Shown: positions 17,261 to 25,630 of the stretch, piece after piece
How the letters are laid out: each line of letters opens with the position of its first letter
Numbering within the stretch: the first letter of the stretch is position 1
Origin: JADJPO01 sp963750395
GTDB lineage: Bacteria > Actinomycetota > Actinomycetes > Actinomycetales > Kineosporiaceae
DNA: 64,000 nt
Direction of reading: 5' to 3'
NCBI GenBank assembly: GCA_963750395.1
Contig: CAVVQM010000011.1
Coordinates: forward strand, 1-64,000
Notes under the pieces: model-generated
What the model was told of the DNA's origin: nothing
Database searches by the model: none
The model's input: only the letters and a program-made list of their open reading frames with translations
Translations under genes and position numbers: made by a program

Positions 17261-18795
17261 ACCGGGCCGCGAGCGACGACGGCCACGGCGAGGCGGCCGA
17301 CGACGTGCTGGTGCTGGCCGTCGACTGCTCGACGACGGCCGTCAAGGCCGTCGTCTTCGACGCGGTGGGCCACGAGGTGGACTCGGCCTCGGCCCCGCTG
17401 GTCACGAGCCGCCCGGCGCCCGGCCACCACGAGCAGGACGCCGAGACCTGGTGGACCGGGATGCTCTCGGCCATGCGGGACGCCGTGGCCCAGGTGCGCG
17501 ACCCGGGCCGGATCAGGGCCGTGTCGGTGACCCATCAACGCGAGTCGTTCGTCTGCCTCGACCAGGGCGGCCGGCCGGTGCGGCCGGCGATCCTCTGGCT
17601 GGATTCCCGGGCCGCCCGCGAGATCGCCGACCTCGGCACCGCCCGGGTTCTGGCCCTGTCCGGGAAGCCGCCGGACACCACGCCGGCCATCTACAAGCTC
17701 GCCTGGCTCGCCCGGCACGAGCCCGAGATGCTCACCGGCGCAGCGCGGATCGCCGAGGTGCACGCCTTCCTGACCGAGCGACTCACCGGTCGGTGGGTGA
17801 GCAGTACCGGGTCGGCGGACTCTCTGGGACTGCTCGAGCTCGGCACCGGAACGTGGTCGCCGGAACTGATGGAACTGGCCGGAATCCGCCGCGCCCAACT
17901 GCCCGACCTCGTCGGGCCAGGCACGGTGATCGGGCCGGTGCTGCCAGGTGTCCTGGAGACGATCGGGTTGACCGGTCCGGTGCCGCTGGTGGCCGGGATC
18001 GGCGACGGGCAGGCCGCCGGGTTGGGTGCCGGGGTGGTCGAAACCGGTTCGGCCTACATCAACCTTGGAACGTCGCTGGTGATCGGCACGCCGTCCGAGT
18101 GGTTCACCACCAGCCTCGCCTACCGCACCCTGGCCGGGGCACCGGCGGGAACCTACGTGTTGGAGACCGTTCTAAACGCCGCGGCCTACCTGGCGGACTG
18201 GTTCCGTCGGGAGCTCGGCGACCCGGCCGCCGGTGGCGGGCTGGACCCGGTCCTGCAGGAGCAGGCGGCAGCGCTGGCGCCGGGCGCCGAGGCGTTGCTG
18301 GCCCTGCCGTACTGGAACGCCGCGCAGACCCCGCACTGGGACCCCGCTGCGCGCGGCGTGCTGTTCGGGCTGACCGGGGTGCACACCCGGGCCCACCTCT
18401 ACCGCGCGCTGCTCGAGGGGGTCGCCTTCGAGGCCCGCTCTCACCTGGACGGTCTCGAGGCCGCCACCGGCGTGCTCGTTTCGCAACTGCGCGCTATGGG
18501 CGGCGGCAGCCGCAGCCGGTTGTGGTCGCAGATCGTCGCCGACGTCACCGGCCGGACAGTGCACCTGGCCCTGGGCGACCAGATCAGTGCCCGCGGGGCC
18601 GCGGTGCTGGCCCGCGCGCAGGTCACCGGAGCTCCACTGGCGCAGGTCTCCACGAGCATGAGCCGTCTCGGATCCTCGGTGGAGCCAAGGCCGGAGATGA
18701 CCAGTCGGTACGAGCGGTTGTTCGCCGTCCAGCAGCAGCTCTACCCGCGGCTTCGGGAGGTGTTCGCCGATCTCGCCGCCCTGGCCGACGACTGA
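17257..18795 (+). CDS. FGGY-family carbohydrate kinase (xylulokinase-like)
   Basis: 512 aa, intact. The FGGY N-terminal domain begins LAVDCSTTAVKAVVFDAVG (phosphate-1 loop), with THQRESFVCLD and ILWLDSRA. The C-terminal domain has the catalytic-base Asp in GIGDGQAAGLGAG, then INLGTSLV, LLEGVAFEAR and MGGGSRSRLW. The enzyme phosphorylates a pentulose or polyol with ATP. The GTG start overlaps the upstream dehydrogenase stop by GTGA, so dehydrogenase and kinase formed one operon, a classic polyol oxidation-phosphorylation pair. The convergent sugar ABC genes downstream support that role. Xylulose is the best guess, not proven. Confidence 0.85.
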   Translation: MNRAASDDGHGEAADDVLVLAVDCSTTAVKAVVFDAVGHEVDSASAPLVTSRPAPGHHEQDAETWWTGMLSAMRDAVAQVRDPGRIRAVSVTHQRESFVCLDQGGRPVRPAILWLDSRAAREIADLGTARVLALSGKPPDTTPAIYKLAWLARHEPEMLTGAARIAEVHAFLTERLTGRWVSSTGSADSLGLLELGTGTWSPELMELAGIRRAQLPDLVGPGTVIGPVLPGVLETIGLTGPVPLVAGIGDGQAAGLGAGVVETGSAYINLGTSLVIGTPSEWFTTSLAYRTLAGAPAGTYVLETVLNAAAYLADWFRRELGDPAAGGGLDPVLQEQAAALAPGAEALLALPYWNAAQTPHWDPAARGVLFGLTGVHTRAHLYRALLEGVAFEARSHLDGLEAATGVLVSQLRAMGGGSRSRLWSQIVADVTGRTVHLALGDQISARGAAVLARAQVTGAPLAQVSTSMSRLGSSVEPRPEMTSRYERLFAVQQQLYPRLREVFADLAALADD

Positions 18796-18819
18796 CCGAC
18801 CGCCTGCGCGCGGCGGATG

Positions 18820-19657
18820 CTACTTGCTGAAGCCGGCCGTCAACCCGGACAGCAACTGCCGCCTCCCGATTGCGTAGAAGATCAGGATCGGCAGAGTGGT
18901 CAGCACGACGGAGGCGAGCACGGCGGGGATGTTGACGCCGTACTGGCCCTGGAAGGTCCACAGGGCCAGCGGCAGGGTCCGCTTGTCGGGGCTCTGGGTG
19001 AGGATGAGGGGGAGCAGGAAGTTGTTCCAGACCAGCAGGGCGTTGTAGATCGTGACCGTGACGAGCGCGGGCCGGGTGAGGGGGAATGCGAGGCGCCAGA
19101 GCGTGCCCCATTCACTGCATCCGTCCAGACGCATGGATTCGAACAGTTCCCGCGGGACGTCGCGGATGAAGTTGGACAGGACCAGGACCGACAGGGAGAT
19201 CGCGAAGGCGATGGAGGGCAGGATCATCGCGGTGAGGGTGTCGTACAGGCGCAGCCGGATGATGATCAGGTAGACGGGGATGATGACCGCTTGAAGCGGG
19301 ATGGCAAGTCCCATCAGGAACAACGAGTTGGACAGCCGTAGGAACCACGCTGTTGCCGAAGTAGCGGATGAAGTCGCTCTCGATGACGAGCCGGTAGCTG
19401 TCCAGCGTCCAGGTGTCCGGGGGCAGCAGCGGGTTGGTCGCGAAGAAGTTGCTCTGGCTCATGAAGCTCGAGATGACGATCCAGTAGATCGGCAGCATTG
19501 CGACGAGGAGCCACACCCACCCGGTGATGCCACCGATCCAGTTGAGCCGTAGCAGCCGCGTCATGGTGCTCGTGCCGCGGTGGGGCGATCGCGGTGCGGG
19601 ACGGGGCGTGCCGCTCGGGGTCGTCTGATCGGCCGTGGCTGAGAAGACCATGATCAC
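18820..19657 (-). pseudogene. Sugar ABC transporter permease (MalG type), internal deletion
   Basis: The N-terminal half reads in one frame (GWVWLLVAMLPIYWIVISSF to FIRYFGNSVV), and the C-terminal half in another from SNSLFLMGLAIPLQAVIIPV to GLTAGFSK. It includes the EAA-loop equivalent (DVPRELFESMRLDG). In this family some 24 residues forming the next helix lie between FGNSVV and the SNSLF segment. They are missing here, with a frame change, near 19345, so about 70 bases have been lost. The GTG at 19657 overlaps the stop of the upstream permease (GTGA), the normal arrangement. As read, it cannot encode a functional permease. Confidence 0.75.
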
Positions 19658-20279
19658 GCACCCTCCAGCATGCTGTCGAGCTGGTCGGTACCACCGAGCC
19701 GTCGCAGCAGCAGGGCCAGACCGAGGCCCAACACGACGAGGACGACGGCGATGGCGCTGGCCGGTCCCATCAGATTGGCCATGAAGCCGCGCTTGTACAT
19801 GTCGAGGGCGAGCACGCGGGTGGCGTCGCCGGGCCCGCCGGCGGTGAGGACGAAGATGAGGTCGAAGAAGGTCAGTGATCCGACGATCATGAGGGTGGAA
19901 GACGTGATGATCGTGTACTTCAGCTGAGGGATCGTGATGCTGAAGAACTGCCGGATCCGGCCCGCGCCGTTCAGTTCGGCCGCCTCATAGAGCGAGCGGG
20001 GGGATCTGCCGGACGCCGCGGTATCGCTGATGGCCGGCGAGGAAGACCCCGAGCAGGATGCTCGCCGGGGTCTGGACGAGCCAGGACAGGATCATGATCT
20101 CGAAGGTGACGAACAGGGAATGGGGCAACTGCGGATCGGACAGCACGCTGCGCCAGGCGTTCAGGCCGTCCATGTGGATCGCGCCGTTGCCGTCCCACTG
20201 CGTGAAGGACAGGAAGACGACGCCGACCAACGGGACGATGCCGAAGGCGACGAAGAAGGCGAGGGCGGGGCGGAAGTGC
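19654..20279 (-). pseudogene. Sugar ABC transporter permease (MalF type), start lost, internal deletion, C-tract frameshift
   Basis: From the 5' side, HFRPALAFFVAFGIVPLVGV opens directly after the binding-protein stop, with no start codon or cytoplasmic leader. SFTQWDGNGAIHMDGLNAW and TPASILLGVFLAGHQRYRG follow. The sequence then jumps to GVRQIP, which should lie about 75 residues later, just before the EAA loop. The frame then shifts in a run of six C (near 20000) and continues as SLYEAAELNGAGRIRQFFSI to the end. Removing one C restores IPRSLYEAAEL. So the gene has three separate lesions. Confidence 0.75.
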
Positions 20280-20660
20280 TCACTTTCCGGTGACCGCGTT
20301 CAGGTTGTCAGCGAACTGCTGCGGCGTGACGGACATCTGGAGCAACTTGGCGATGTTGTCGAGCAGGACCTCGGCCTGCGTGGGCGGCAGCGCCTGGTCC
20401 CAGGACTGCTGGAAGCTCTTGGCGTTGCTGGCGATGTCGTACTGGAACTTCAGCCAGTCCGCGTCCTCGCCGGCTCCGATCAGGCTGTCGGAACCCTTGA
20501 CCACGGGGATGTTCCCGGAATCGATCCAGGCCTTCTGCTCGGCCTCGTCCAGGACCGCGGTCTTGAAGAACGTCTTGGCGGTCTCCTTCTCGCGGTCGCT
20601 CGCATTGGCCGAGATCGAGTAGGCGGCGTGGTGGAGCTGACCTTCGACCGGGACCTGCAT
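20280..20660 (-). pseudogene. Sugar ABC transporter substrate-binding protein, C-terminal fragment
   Basis: Only the last 125 residues or so remain (AAYSISANASDREKETAKTF, WIDSGNIPVVKGSDSLI, DNIAKLLQMSVTPQQFADNL to the stop). They match the C-terminal lobe of family 1 extracellular solute-binding proteins. Signal peptide, lipobox and about two thirds of the protein are absent. Upstream the sequence runs straight into a LacI fragment on the opposite strand. The importer therefore lacks a receptor. Confidence 0.72.
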
Positions 20661-21268
20661 GCCTATTCCAGCGAGGTGGCGCACGGGGCAATCGACGCCG
20701 GTCCGAGGTCGGTGTCTCGATCGTCGTGTCGATCCGGGCCGACCCGGTGGCGCGTGGGCGTTCCCTCGTCGTGGTGGATCCGCTGCACGTGCTCCACCGC
20801 AGGATCGTCAGTGTCGGCTCCACCAACTTCGCCGGCGGGCCGGCCGCCGGGCAGCATCTGATCTCTCTGGGCCACACCCGGATCGCCTACGCCGCCGGGA
20901 CGGCCACCTCGGCGTGCAGCCAGGCGCGGCTGGCCGGGCTCCGTTCGGCGTTGGAGGCCGAAGGACTCTCGCTTCCCGAGCAGTATCTGCGGACCGGTGA
21001 ATTCCTCTACGAGAGCGGCCTGGCAGGCGGCGGGGCCCTGCTCGATCTGCCGGTCCGTCCCACCGCGATCTTCGCCGGTTCCGACGACACCCAGTTGGCC
21101 TGCATGTCCTGCCCGCCGCTGACCACCGTGCGCCAGCCGCTGCACGAGATGGGCGCCGTCGCCGTCCGCATCGCTCTGCGGATGAGCAACGGCGAGGACC
21201 CGGACTCCCATCACGTGGAGCTGGCCACCGAACTCGTGGTGCGCGAATCGGCCGCGCCCCCGGCCTGA
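20640..21268 (+). pseudogene. LacI-family regulator fragment, DNA-binding domain lost
   Basis: Effector-domain sequence of a LacI protein with no helix-turn-helix. It is recognisable from about 20640 (HAYSSEVAHGAIDAG), changes frame near 20703, then continues EVGVSIVVSIRADP, TNFAGGPAAGQHLISLGHTR and TAIFAGSDDTQLACMS. Family members have about 30 residues (the VPEDVSVVGFDD region) before the next segment PPLTTVRQPLHEMGAVAV. They are missing at about 21108. The C-terminus ELATELVVRESAAPP is normal. It was probably the divergent repressor of the ABC operon to its left. Confidence 0.72.
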
Positions 21269-21288
21269 CCAGCTTCCTGTCGCGACCG

Positions 21289-21455
21289 CCGGCTTGGGGG
21301 AGCACGGGCAGTCGTGCATGATCACGGTGGGGATTTGGGGTGTGGTGGATGGTCACGGTGAGGGACTCGTGTGCTGCGCAGCGTGCGTTAGGCGCATCGT
21401 GATCTTCAACGTCGGCTTGGGGGTTCGCACCCCGGGCAGTCGTGCATGAGCACGG
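21289..21455. repeat. Two direct repeats plus a CGTGATCTTC element (same family as the 31.5-kb array)
   Basis: CGGCTTGGGGG followed by GGGCAGTCGTGCATGANCACGG occurs at 21289-21326 and again at 21413-21455. Between them lies GCGCATCGTGATCTTCAACG (21392-21411), nearly the same as the GCATCGTGATCTTCATCG element of the array at 31.5 kb. The repeats fill the gap between the LacI fragment and the reductase gene. Confidence 0.7.
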
Positions 21456-21533
21456 CGAGCACCCTGGCGCCCGCGCCGTCCACGACGGCAGCTGCCGGGT
21501 AGTCTCGACGGGCGCGACGAGAGGGTGGGATCG

Positions 21534-21950
21534 ATGGGCTGGAACGACATGGTGATCGAGCAGTTCCTCGCCGGTGAGGAACGGATCGCGGACACGTTCG
21601 ACCGCGACGTCCTGATCCTGCTGGAGACCATCGGCGCCAGGACCGGCGTGCGACGAACCTCGCCGGTGATGTGTCTGCCGGACGGTGACCGCCTGCTGAT
21701 CGTCGCCAGCAAGGCCGGTGCCGACACGCACCCGTCCTGGTACCACAACCTCGTGGCCAACCCCACGGTGCACCTGCGACGTTGGGAGGACGGCGCCCTC
21801 GCCGAGTACGACGCCACGGCCACGGTCCTGAAGGGCGGGGAACGGGACCGGACCTGGGCGTCGATCGTCTCTCGTGCAACGGGTTTCGCCGCCTATCAGA
21901 CCAAGACCGAGCGGGTCATCCCGGTCGTGGCGCTCCAGCCCCGACGCTGA
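21534..21950 (+). CDS. Deazaflavin (F420)-dependent nitroreductase family protein
   Basis: 138 aa of the Ddn/PPOX-fold type. The sequence LLILETIGARTGVRRTSPVM is approximated here by ILLETIGARTGVRRTSPVM. ADTHPSWYHNLVANPTVHLR and the C-terminal YQTKTERVIPVVALQP complete the usual pattern. Members bind coenzyme F420 and reduce quinones or nitro compounds, or act on unknown substrates. ATG 21534 is preferred over GTG 21525 because GAGGG stands 8 bases before it. It is a standalone gene between repeats and a convergent LacI gene. Confidence 0.85.
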   Translation: MGWNDMVIEQFLAGEERIADTFDRDVLILLETIGARTGVRRTSPVMCLPDGDRLLIVASKAGADTHPSWYHNLVANPTVHLRRWEDGALAEYDATATVLKGGERDRTWASIVSRATGFAAYQTKTERVIPVVALQPRR

Positions 21951-21965
21951 ACCGGCCGGGCTCGG

Positions 21966-23003
21966 TCACCACGGGTCGGTCAGGCCGGCGGGCTCGTTGT
22001 GGGGGGTGATGACCTGGATCTGCGACGGGACGGACGCCGCCCGCCCGGGCAGGGCGCCGTGGGCCTGCATGATGAGTCGGCACGCGCGGCGCATGTCCTG
22101 GCGCAGGTCGTGGTGCAGCACCACCGACAGTCGTCGCTGCCGAAGCAGCCGGGTGTTGTCGTCGTCCAGGTCGTGGGCCACGAAGGCGCCGCACGTCCGT
22201 CCGGCATCCTCGAACGCCGCCAGGATCGCGGCGTTGGCGCCACCGACCGAGTAGACGGCGTCGATCAGGGGATCCTCCTGCAGGGCTGCGGTGACCGCAC
22301 GGCGCATCAACCGGTCCAGGCCGTGTGTCTCGGCGACCTCGTGGATCCGCCGTGCCGGGGCGAACTCGCGCAGGGCGGTCCGGAACCCCATCTCGCGTTC
22401 CTCCTCGCCCCTGAAGGCGTTCGAGGACACGGCGACCAGCACGCTTCCCGTCGTCCGCGCCCCCCAGGTGGCGATCAGGTAGGCGGCGGTGGCCCCGGCG
22501 GCCCGGTTGTCCATCCCGACGTAGGCCAGGCGCCGGCTCATCGGGACGTCGGTCACCAGCGTGATGACCGGGATCCCCGCCTGTGCCAGCCGGTCGATCG
22601 CGGCCACGATCGCGGGGTCGTCGTGGGCCTTCAGCAGCACCCCGTGCGACCCGCGCCGCTCGACCTGCTCGAGCGCGGCGACGAGGCCCTGTGTGGGCCC
22701 CTCCTCGCGGAGTGCGAACCTCGCCCGAATCACCGCCGGCCGCAGCATGGGCAGTTCCGCCTCCAATGCCTGTCGGACCACGGCGGAGAACCGGCCCGGC
22801 GTCTGCATCACGACGTCGATCAGGAACGTCTGCCCGGTCAACCGGATCTGGGTGCGTTGACGGTCGAGGTCGGCGATCGCCCGGTGGACCTCGGTGACCG
22901 TGCTCTCGCGCACACCGGGCCGCTCGTGCAGCACCCGGTCGACCGTCGCCATGCTCAACCCGGACTGTTCGGCGATCTCCCGGATCCGGTACCGGTGCCT
23001 CAC
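21966..23003 (-). CDS. LacI-family regulator of the SDR/Gfo-Idh operon
   Basis: 345 aa. HTH YRIREIAEQSGLSMATVDRV is at residues 5-24. The effector domain resembles the ribose/inositol-binding type (VIRARFALREEG, GIPVITLVTDVPMSRRLAYVG, AVYSVGGANAAILAAFEDAG, FVAHDLDDDN). GTG 23003 is the start because it overlaps the stop of the preceding oxidoreductase gene by GTGA and places the HTH at the extreme N-terminus. It is the last gene of a three-gene operon, so it likely autoregulates through the palindrome at 25055. Confidence 0.9.
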   Translation of the reverse strand: MRHRYRIREIAEQSGLSMATVDRVLHERPGVRESTVTEVHRAIADLDRQRTQIRLTGQTFLIDVVMQTPGRFSAVVRQALEAELPMLRPAVIRARFALREEGPTQGLVAALEQVERRGSHGVLLKAHDDPAIVAAIDRLAQAGIPVITLVTDVPMSRRLAYVGMDNRAAGATAAYLIATWGARTTGSVLVAVSSNAFRGEEEREMGFRTALREFAPARRIHEVAETHGLDRLMRRAVTAALQEDPLIDAVYSVGGANAAILAAFEDAGRTCGAFVAHDLDDDNTRLLRQRRLSVVLHHDLRQDMRRACRLIMQAHGALPGRAASVPSQIQVITPHNEPAGLTDPW

Positions 23004-24184
23004 CCGATAGCCGTCCAGCGCTGCTCGGCGGCGGAGCGGTCCACGGCGTCCATGCAGCGCGCCGCCTGAACCATGTCGGCGATGGTCGCCCCCTGCGGTG
23101 TCCCGGTCTCGATCGAGGCGAGCAGCCGCTTCGCCTCGATCACCTTCAGGTCGTCGTAACTGAGCGGGATGGCGGTGTCGGGCTGGAAGGCACCGGCCTC
23201 GCCGTCCGTGGGACCGACCCGGTGCGTCGACCACTGGGCGCCCTGGTAGTCCTGATCCAGGCACAGGCGCAGCTCGCCCATCCGGCGGAAGTCCCAGGCG
23301 ATGGCGCCCGTGCTGCCGTGGACGGTGAACATGTAGGAGTTCTGCTCGCCGACAGAGGCCCGGCTGACCTCCAGGAAGCCGCGAGCGCCGTTGTCGAACC
23401 GCAGCAGCGTGAGGGCGTAGTCCTCGTTCTCGACCGGCAGCCTGGGACCGTCGCCACCGCGCGAGAAGTGCGAGGCGGAGGCGCCCACCGCCTGGGGACG
23501 TTCGGGGATGAAGACGGCCAACTCCGCCAGCAGTTCGGAGATCGGTCCGACGACGAATCGCGCCAGATCGAAGCCGTGCGAGCCGAGGTCGGCGATGATG
23601 CCGCTACCGGCCATCTCCTTCATGAAGCGCCAGCTCAGCGCGCCGTCCGGGTGGGCCGAGTAGTCGCCCATCAGGTGCATGCCGACATGCCTGACCTCGC
23701 CGATCCGCCCGGCGGCGATCAGGTCCCGGGCGAGCTCGACCGCCGGGGCGTTGCGATAGTTGAAGCCCACGGCCGAGGCGACGCCGGCCGACTGGACCGC
23801 GGCGGCGATCTGCTCGGTCTCGGCCAGGTTCCGCCCGGCAGGCTTCTCGACCCAGACGTGTTTGCCGGCCTGCGCCGCGGCGACGGCGACGTCGCGGTGG
23901 GTGAAGTTGGGCCCGGCCACACACACCAGGTCGATGTCGTCACGGGCGACGAGTTCGCGCCAGTCGGCGGTCGTCTCCCGGAAGCCCAGGACGTCGGTCG
24001 CGAAGTCGAGCCGGCCGTCGTCGGCGGGATCGGCCACGGCCACCAGCCGGGGCACCAGCCCCAGATCGGGGTAGTGATGCCGGACGCGGGTCATCGCCTT
24101 GGCGTGGACCTGGCCCATCCAGCCGAAGCCGACGACGCCGACGGTGATGTCCTTGCTGGGGTTAACGCCTGTGCTGCTCGACAT
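23000..24184 (-). CDS. Gfo/Idh/MocA-family NAD(P)-dependent oxidoreductase
   Basis: 394 aa. The N-terminal Rossmann domain has ITVGVVGFGWMGQVHAKAM, then GPNFTHRDVAVAAAQAGKH and the family EKP motif (VWVEKPAGRN). The C-terminal alpha/beta domain includes GSGIIADLGSHGFDLARFV, with the Asp/His that act in catalysis, and YMFTVHGSTGAIAWDF. Such enzymes oxidise inositols, sugars or their derivatives. It is the second gene of the operon between an SDR and a LacI regulator, which implies a sugar or cyclitol pathway. The specific substrate is not readable. Confidence 0.9.
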   Translation of the reverse strand: MSSSTGVNPSKDITVGVVGFGWMGQVHAKAMTRVRHHYPDLGLVPRLVAVADPADDGRLDFATDVLGFRETTADWRELVARDDIDLVCVAGPNFTHRDVAVAAAQAGKHVWVEKPAGRNLAETEQIAAAVQSAGVASAVGFNYRNAPAVELARDLIAAGRIGEVRHVGMHLMGDYSAHPDGALSWRFMKEMAGSGIIADLGSHGFDLARFVVGPISELLAELAVFIPERPQAVGASASHFSRGGDGPRLPVENEDYALTLLRFDNGARGFLEVSRASVGEQNSYMFTVHGSTGAIAWDFRRMGELRLCLDQDYQGAQWSTHRVGPTDGEAGAFQPDTAIPLSYDDLKVIEAKRLLASIETGTPQGATIADMVQAARCMDAVDRSAAEQRWTAIG

Positions 24185-24238
24185 CTCGGATACGCCTGCG
24201 CTCGGCGCGCAGATTCCCTTCGTGGTTGGTGTGGCGGG

Positions 24239-25030
24239 TCAGTCGTGCGCGCCCGGAACGGTCTGGTCCCAGTCGATGACCGATCCCGTGACCACCCCGC
24301 TGCGTTCGGACAGCAGGAACACGACGAAGTCGGCGATCTCGTCCGGTTGACCGATCCTGCCCATCGGCATCGAGGCCGCCGCCTGGGTCAGCCAGTCGTC
24401 CTCGGCACCGTGGAACCTGCGCTGGATCGCGTCCTCGCCGGGCGTCTGCGTCCACCCGATGTTGACACCGTTGATCCGGATCCGGTCCCAGCGATGCGCG
24501 AACGCCGCGTTGCGGGTCAGCCCGACCATGGCGGCCTTGGACGCCACGTACGGGGCGAGGTAGGGCTGCCCCCCGTGGGCGGACATGGTGAGGATGTTGA
24601 CGATCGTGCCGCCCTCACCCCGGGCCACCATGTCCGCCACCACGCCCTGCATGAAGAAGAACGGCCCGCGGGTGTTGACGGCGATGTGTTCGTCGAAGAG
24701 TTCCGGCGTGGTGTCCAACAGCGACCCGCGGGTGGTCAGACCCGCACTGTTCACCAGGCAGTCGACCCGGCCGAATTCGCTCACCGTCGCCTCGACGGCG
24801 GCCCGGACCTGGACGACGTCGCCCGCGTCGCACCGGATGTAGCCGGCCCGAGCGCCCTGCCCCTGCAACGACGCGGCCCGTCGGCGGCCCACGTCGCTGC
24901 GCCGGCCGGTGATCATCACCGTGGCGCCGTTGCGGGCGGCGGCCTCGGCGACGGCGGCCCCGAGCCCCTCAGTTCCCCCGTTGACGAGCACCACCTTGCT
25001 CTGGAGCAGGTCGTCCTCGATCGGTTTCAT
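24239..25030 (-). CDS. SDR-family oxidoreductase
   Basis: 263 aa, classical SDR. The cofactor motif is VVLVNGGTEGLGAA (Asn replacing the usual Thr). LVNSAG, the catalytic Ser in NILTMSAHGG and the YxxxK in PYVASKAAM are present. The C-terminal IADFVVFLLSERSGVVTGSV is typical. The ATG at 25030 follows AGGAG by 7 bases and opens the SDR/Gfo-Idh/LacI operon. The Arg-rich stretch GRRSDVGRRRA after the second strand suggests NADP preference, by inference. A 31-bp palindrome lies just upstream. Confidence 0.9.
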   Translation of the reverse strand: MKPIEDDLLQSKVVLVNGGTEGLGAAVAEAAARNGATVMITGRRSDVGRRRAASLQGQGARAGYIRCDAGDVVQVRAAVEATVSEFGRVDCLVNSAGLTTRGSLLDTTPELFDEHIAVNTRGPFFFMQGVVADMVARGEGGTIVNILTMSAHGGQPYLAPYVASKAAMVGLTRNAAFAHRWDRIRINGVNIGWTQTPGEDAIQRRFHGAEDDWLTQAAASMPMGRIGQPDEIADFVVFLLSERSGVVTGSVIDWDQTVPGAHD

Positions 25031-25054
25031 CCACGTCTCCTGGTCCCGGTGGGG

Positions 25055-25085
25055 CCGATGAGCCACCGGCCCGGTGGCTCATCGG
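25055..25085. promoter_or_regulatory. 31-bp perfect palindrome upstream of the SDR operon
   Basis: Arms CCGATGAGCCACCGG and CCGGTGGCTCATCGG flank a single C. It starts 25 bases before the SDR start codon. It is most simply an operator for the LacI protein encoded at the end of the operon. In RNA it would also make a 15-bp hairpin right before the ribosome site. Confidence 0.6.
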
Positions 25086-25106
25086 ATACACGGTAGAGAC
25101 CGCGAG

Positions 25107-25145
25107 CACCTCATGCAGGGTAGAGGACACCTCAAGAACACCTCA
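25107..25145. repeat. Three CACCTCA direct repeats
   Basis: CACCTCA at 25107, 25128 and 25139, spaced 21 and 11 bases (two turns and one turn of the helix). They sit between the SDR operon palindrome and the end of the lipoprotein gene, in the likely promoter of the SDR operon. Confidence 0.4.
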
Positions 25146-25158
25146 CGGCGGATCGGGA

Positions 25159-25620
25159 TCAGCCGTTCACGCCGCCCGAGGATGTCGTCGACGGCGTCGA
25201 CACCGCAGTCGGGTCGACCTGGTCGGCGCAGAGCAGGACCAGCTGGGCTGCGTCGCGCCGGTATCGGCGCAGCAGCTCGACCCGCTCGCTGTGGGAGACA
25301 CCGGCGGCCTGGACCCGTTCCGCGTCATCCTGGACGCGCCGCGCCGCGCTCAGCACTCTGCTGCTCGGGAAGTCCTTGACCTCGAGGGCGATCGTGCCGC
25401 CCACGGCAGCCAGACGGCTCCGCACCGAATCGCTCCAGTCCTGGTAGTACTCCTGGCCGAGCGGCTTCAGCGTGTCGTCCGCATAGGAGATCGCCGAGAC
25501 GGCCTGCGCGCACCCGTCTCCCGGATCGGTGTAGTGCTCCAGGCCGGTGGCCTCTCCGGCGCATCCGCCGAGACCCAGCGCCACGGCCAGCCAGAGGCCG
25601 ATGCTCCGCAACGAGCCCAT
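25159..25620 (-). CDS. Small lipoprotein of unknown function
   Basis: 153 aa. A signal peptide (GLWLAVALGLGG) ends in a lipobox LGGC with Cys20, so the protein should be lipid-anchored outside the membrane. The remainder is helical and soluble, with four further Cys/His-poor segments and a Ser/Thr-rich C-terminus (TPSTTSSGGVNG). No conserved domain is recognised. It lies 10 bases after DUF2218 on the same strand, so they may be co-transcribed. Confidence 0.72.
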   Translation of the reverse strand: MGSLRSIGLWLAVALGLGGCAGEATGLEHYTDPGDGCAQAVSAISYADDTLKPLGQEYYQDWSDSVRSRLAAVGGTIALEVKDFPSSRVLSAARRVQDDAERVQAAGVSHSERVELLRRYRRDAAQLVLLCADQVDPTAVSTPSTTSSGGVNG

Positions 25621-25630
25621 GCGGCCAGTG

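Noticed and set aside
19990..20010. Phase-variable C-tract in the MalF gene
   Set aside because: The gene has two other inactivating lesions, so switching the tract could not restore function.
16231..21268. Insertion-sequence involvement in the decayed locus
   Set aside because: No transposase, terminal inverted repeats or target duplications were seen at any breakpoint.
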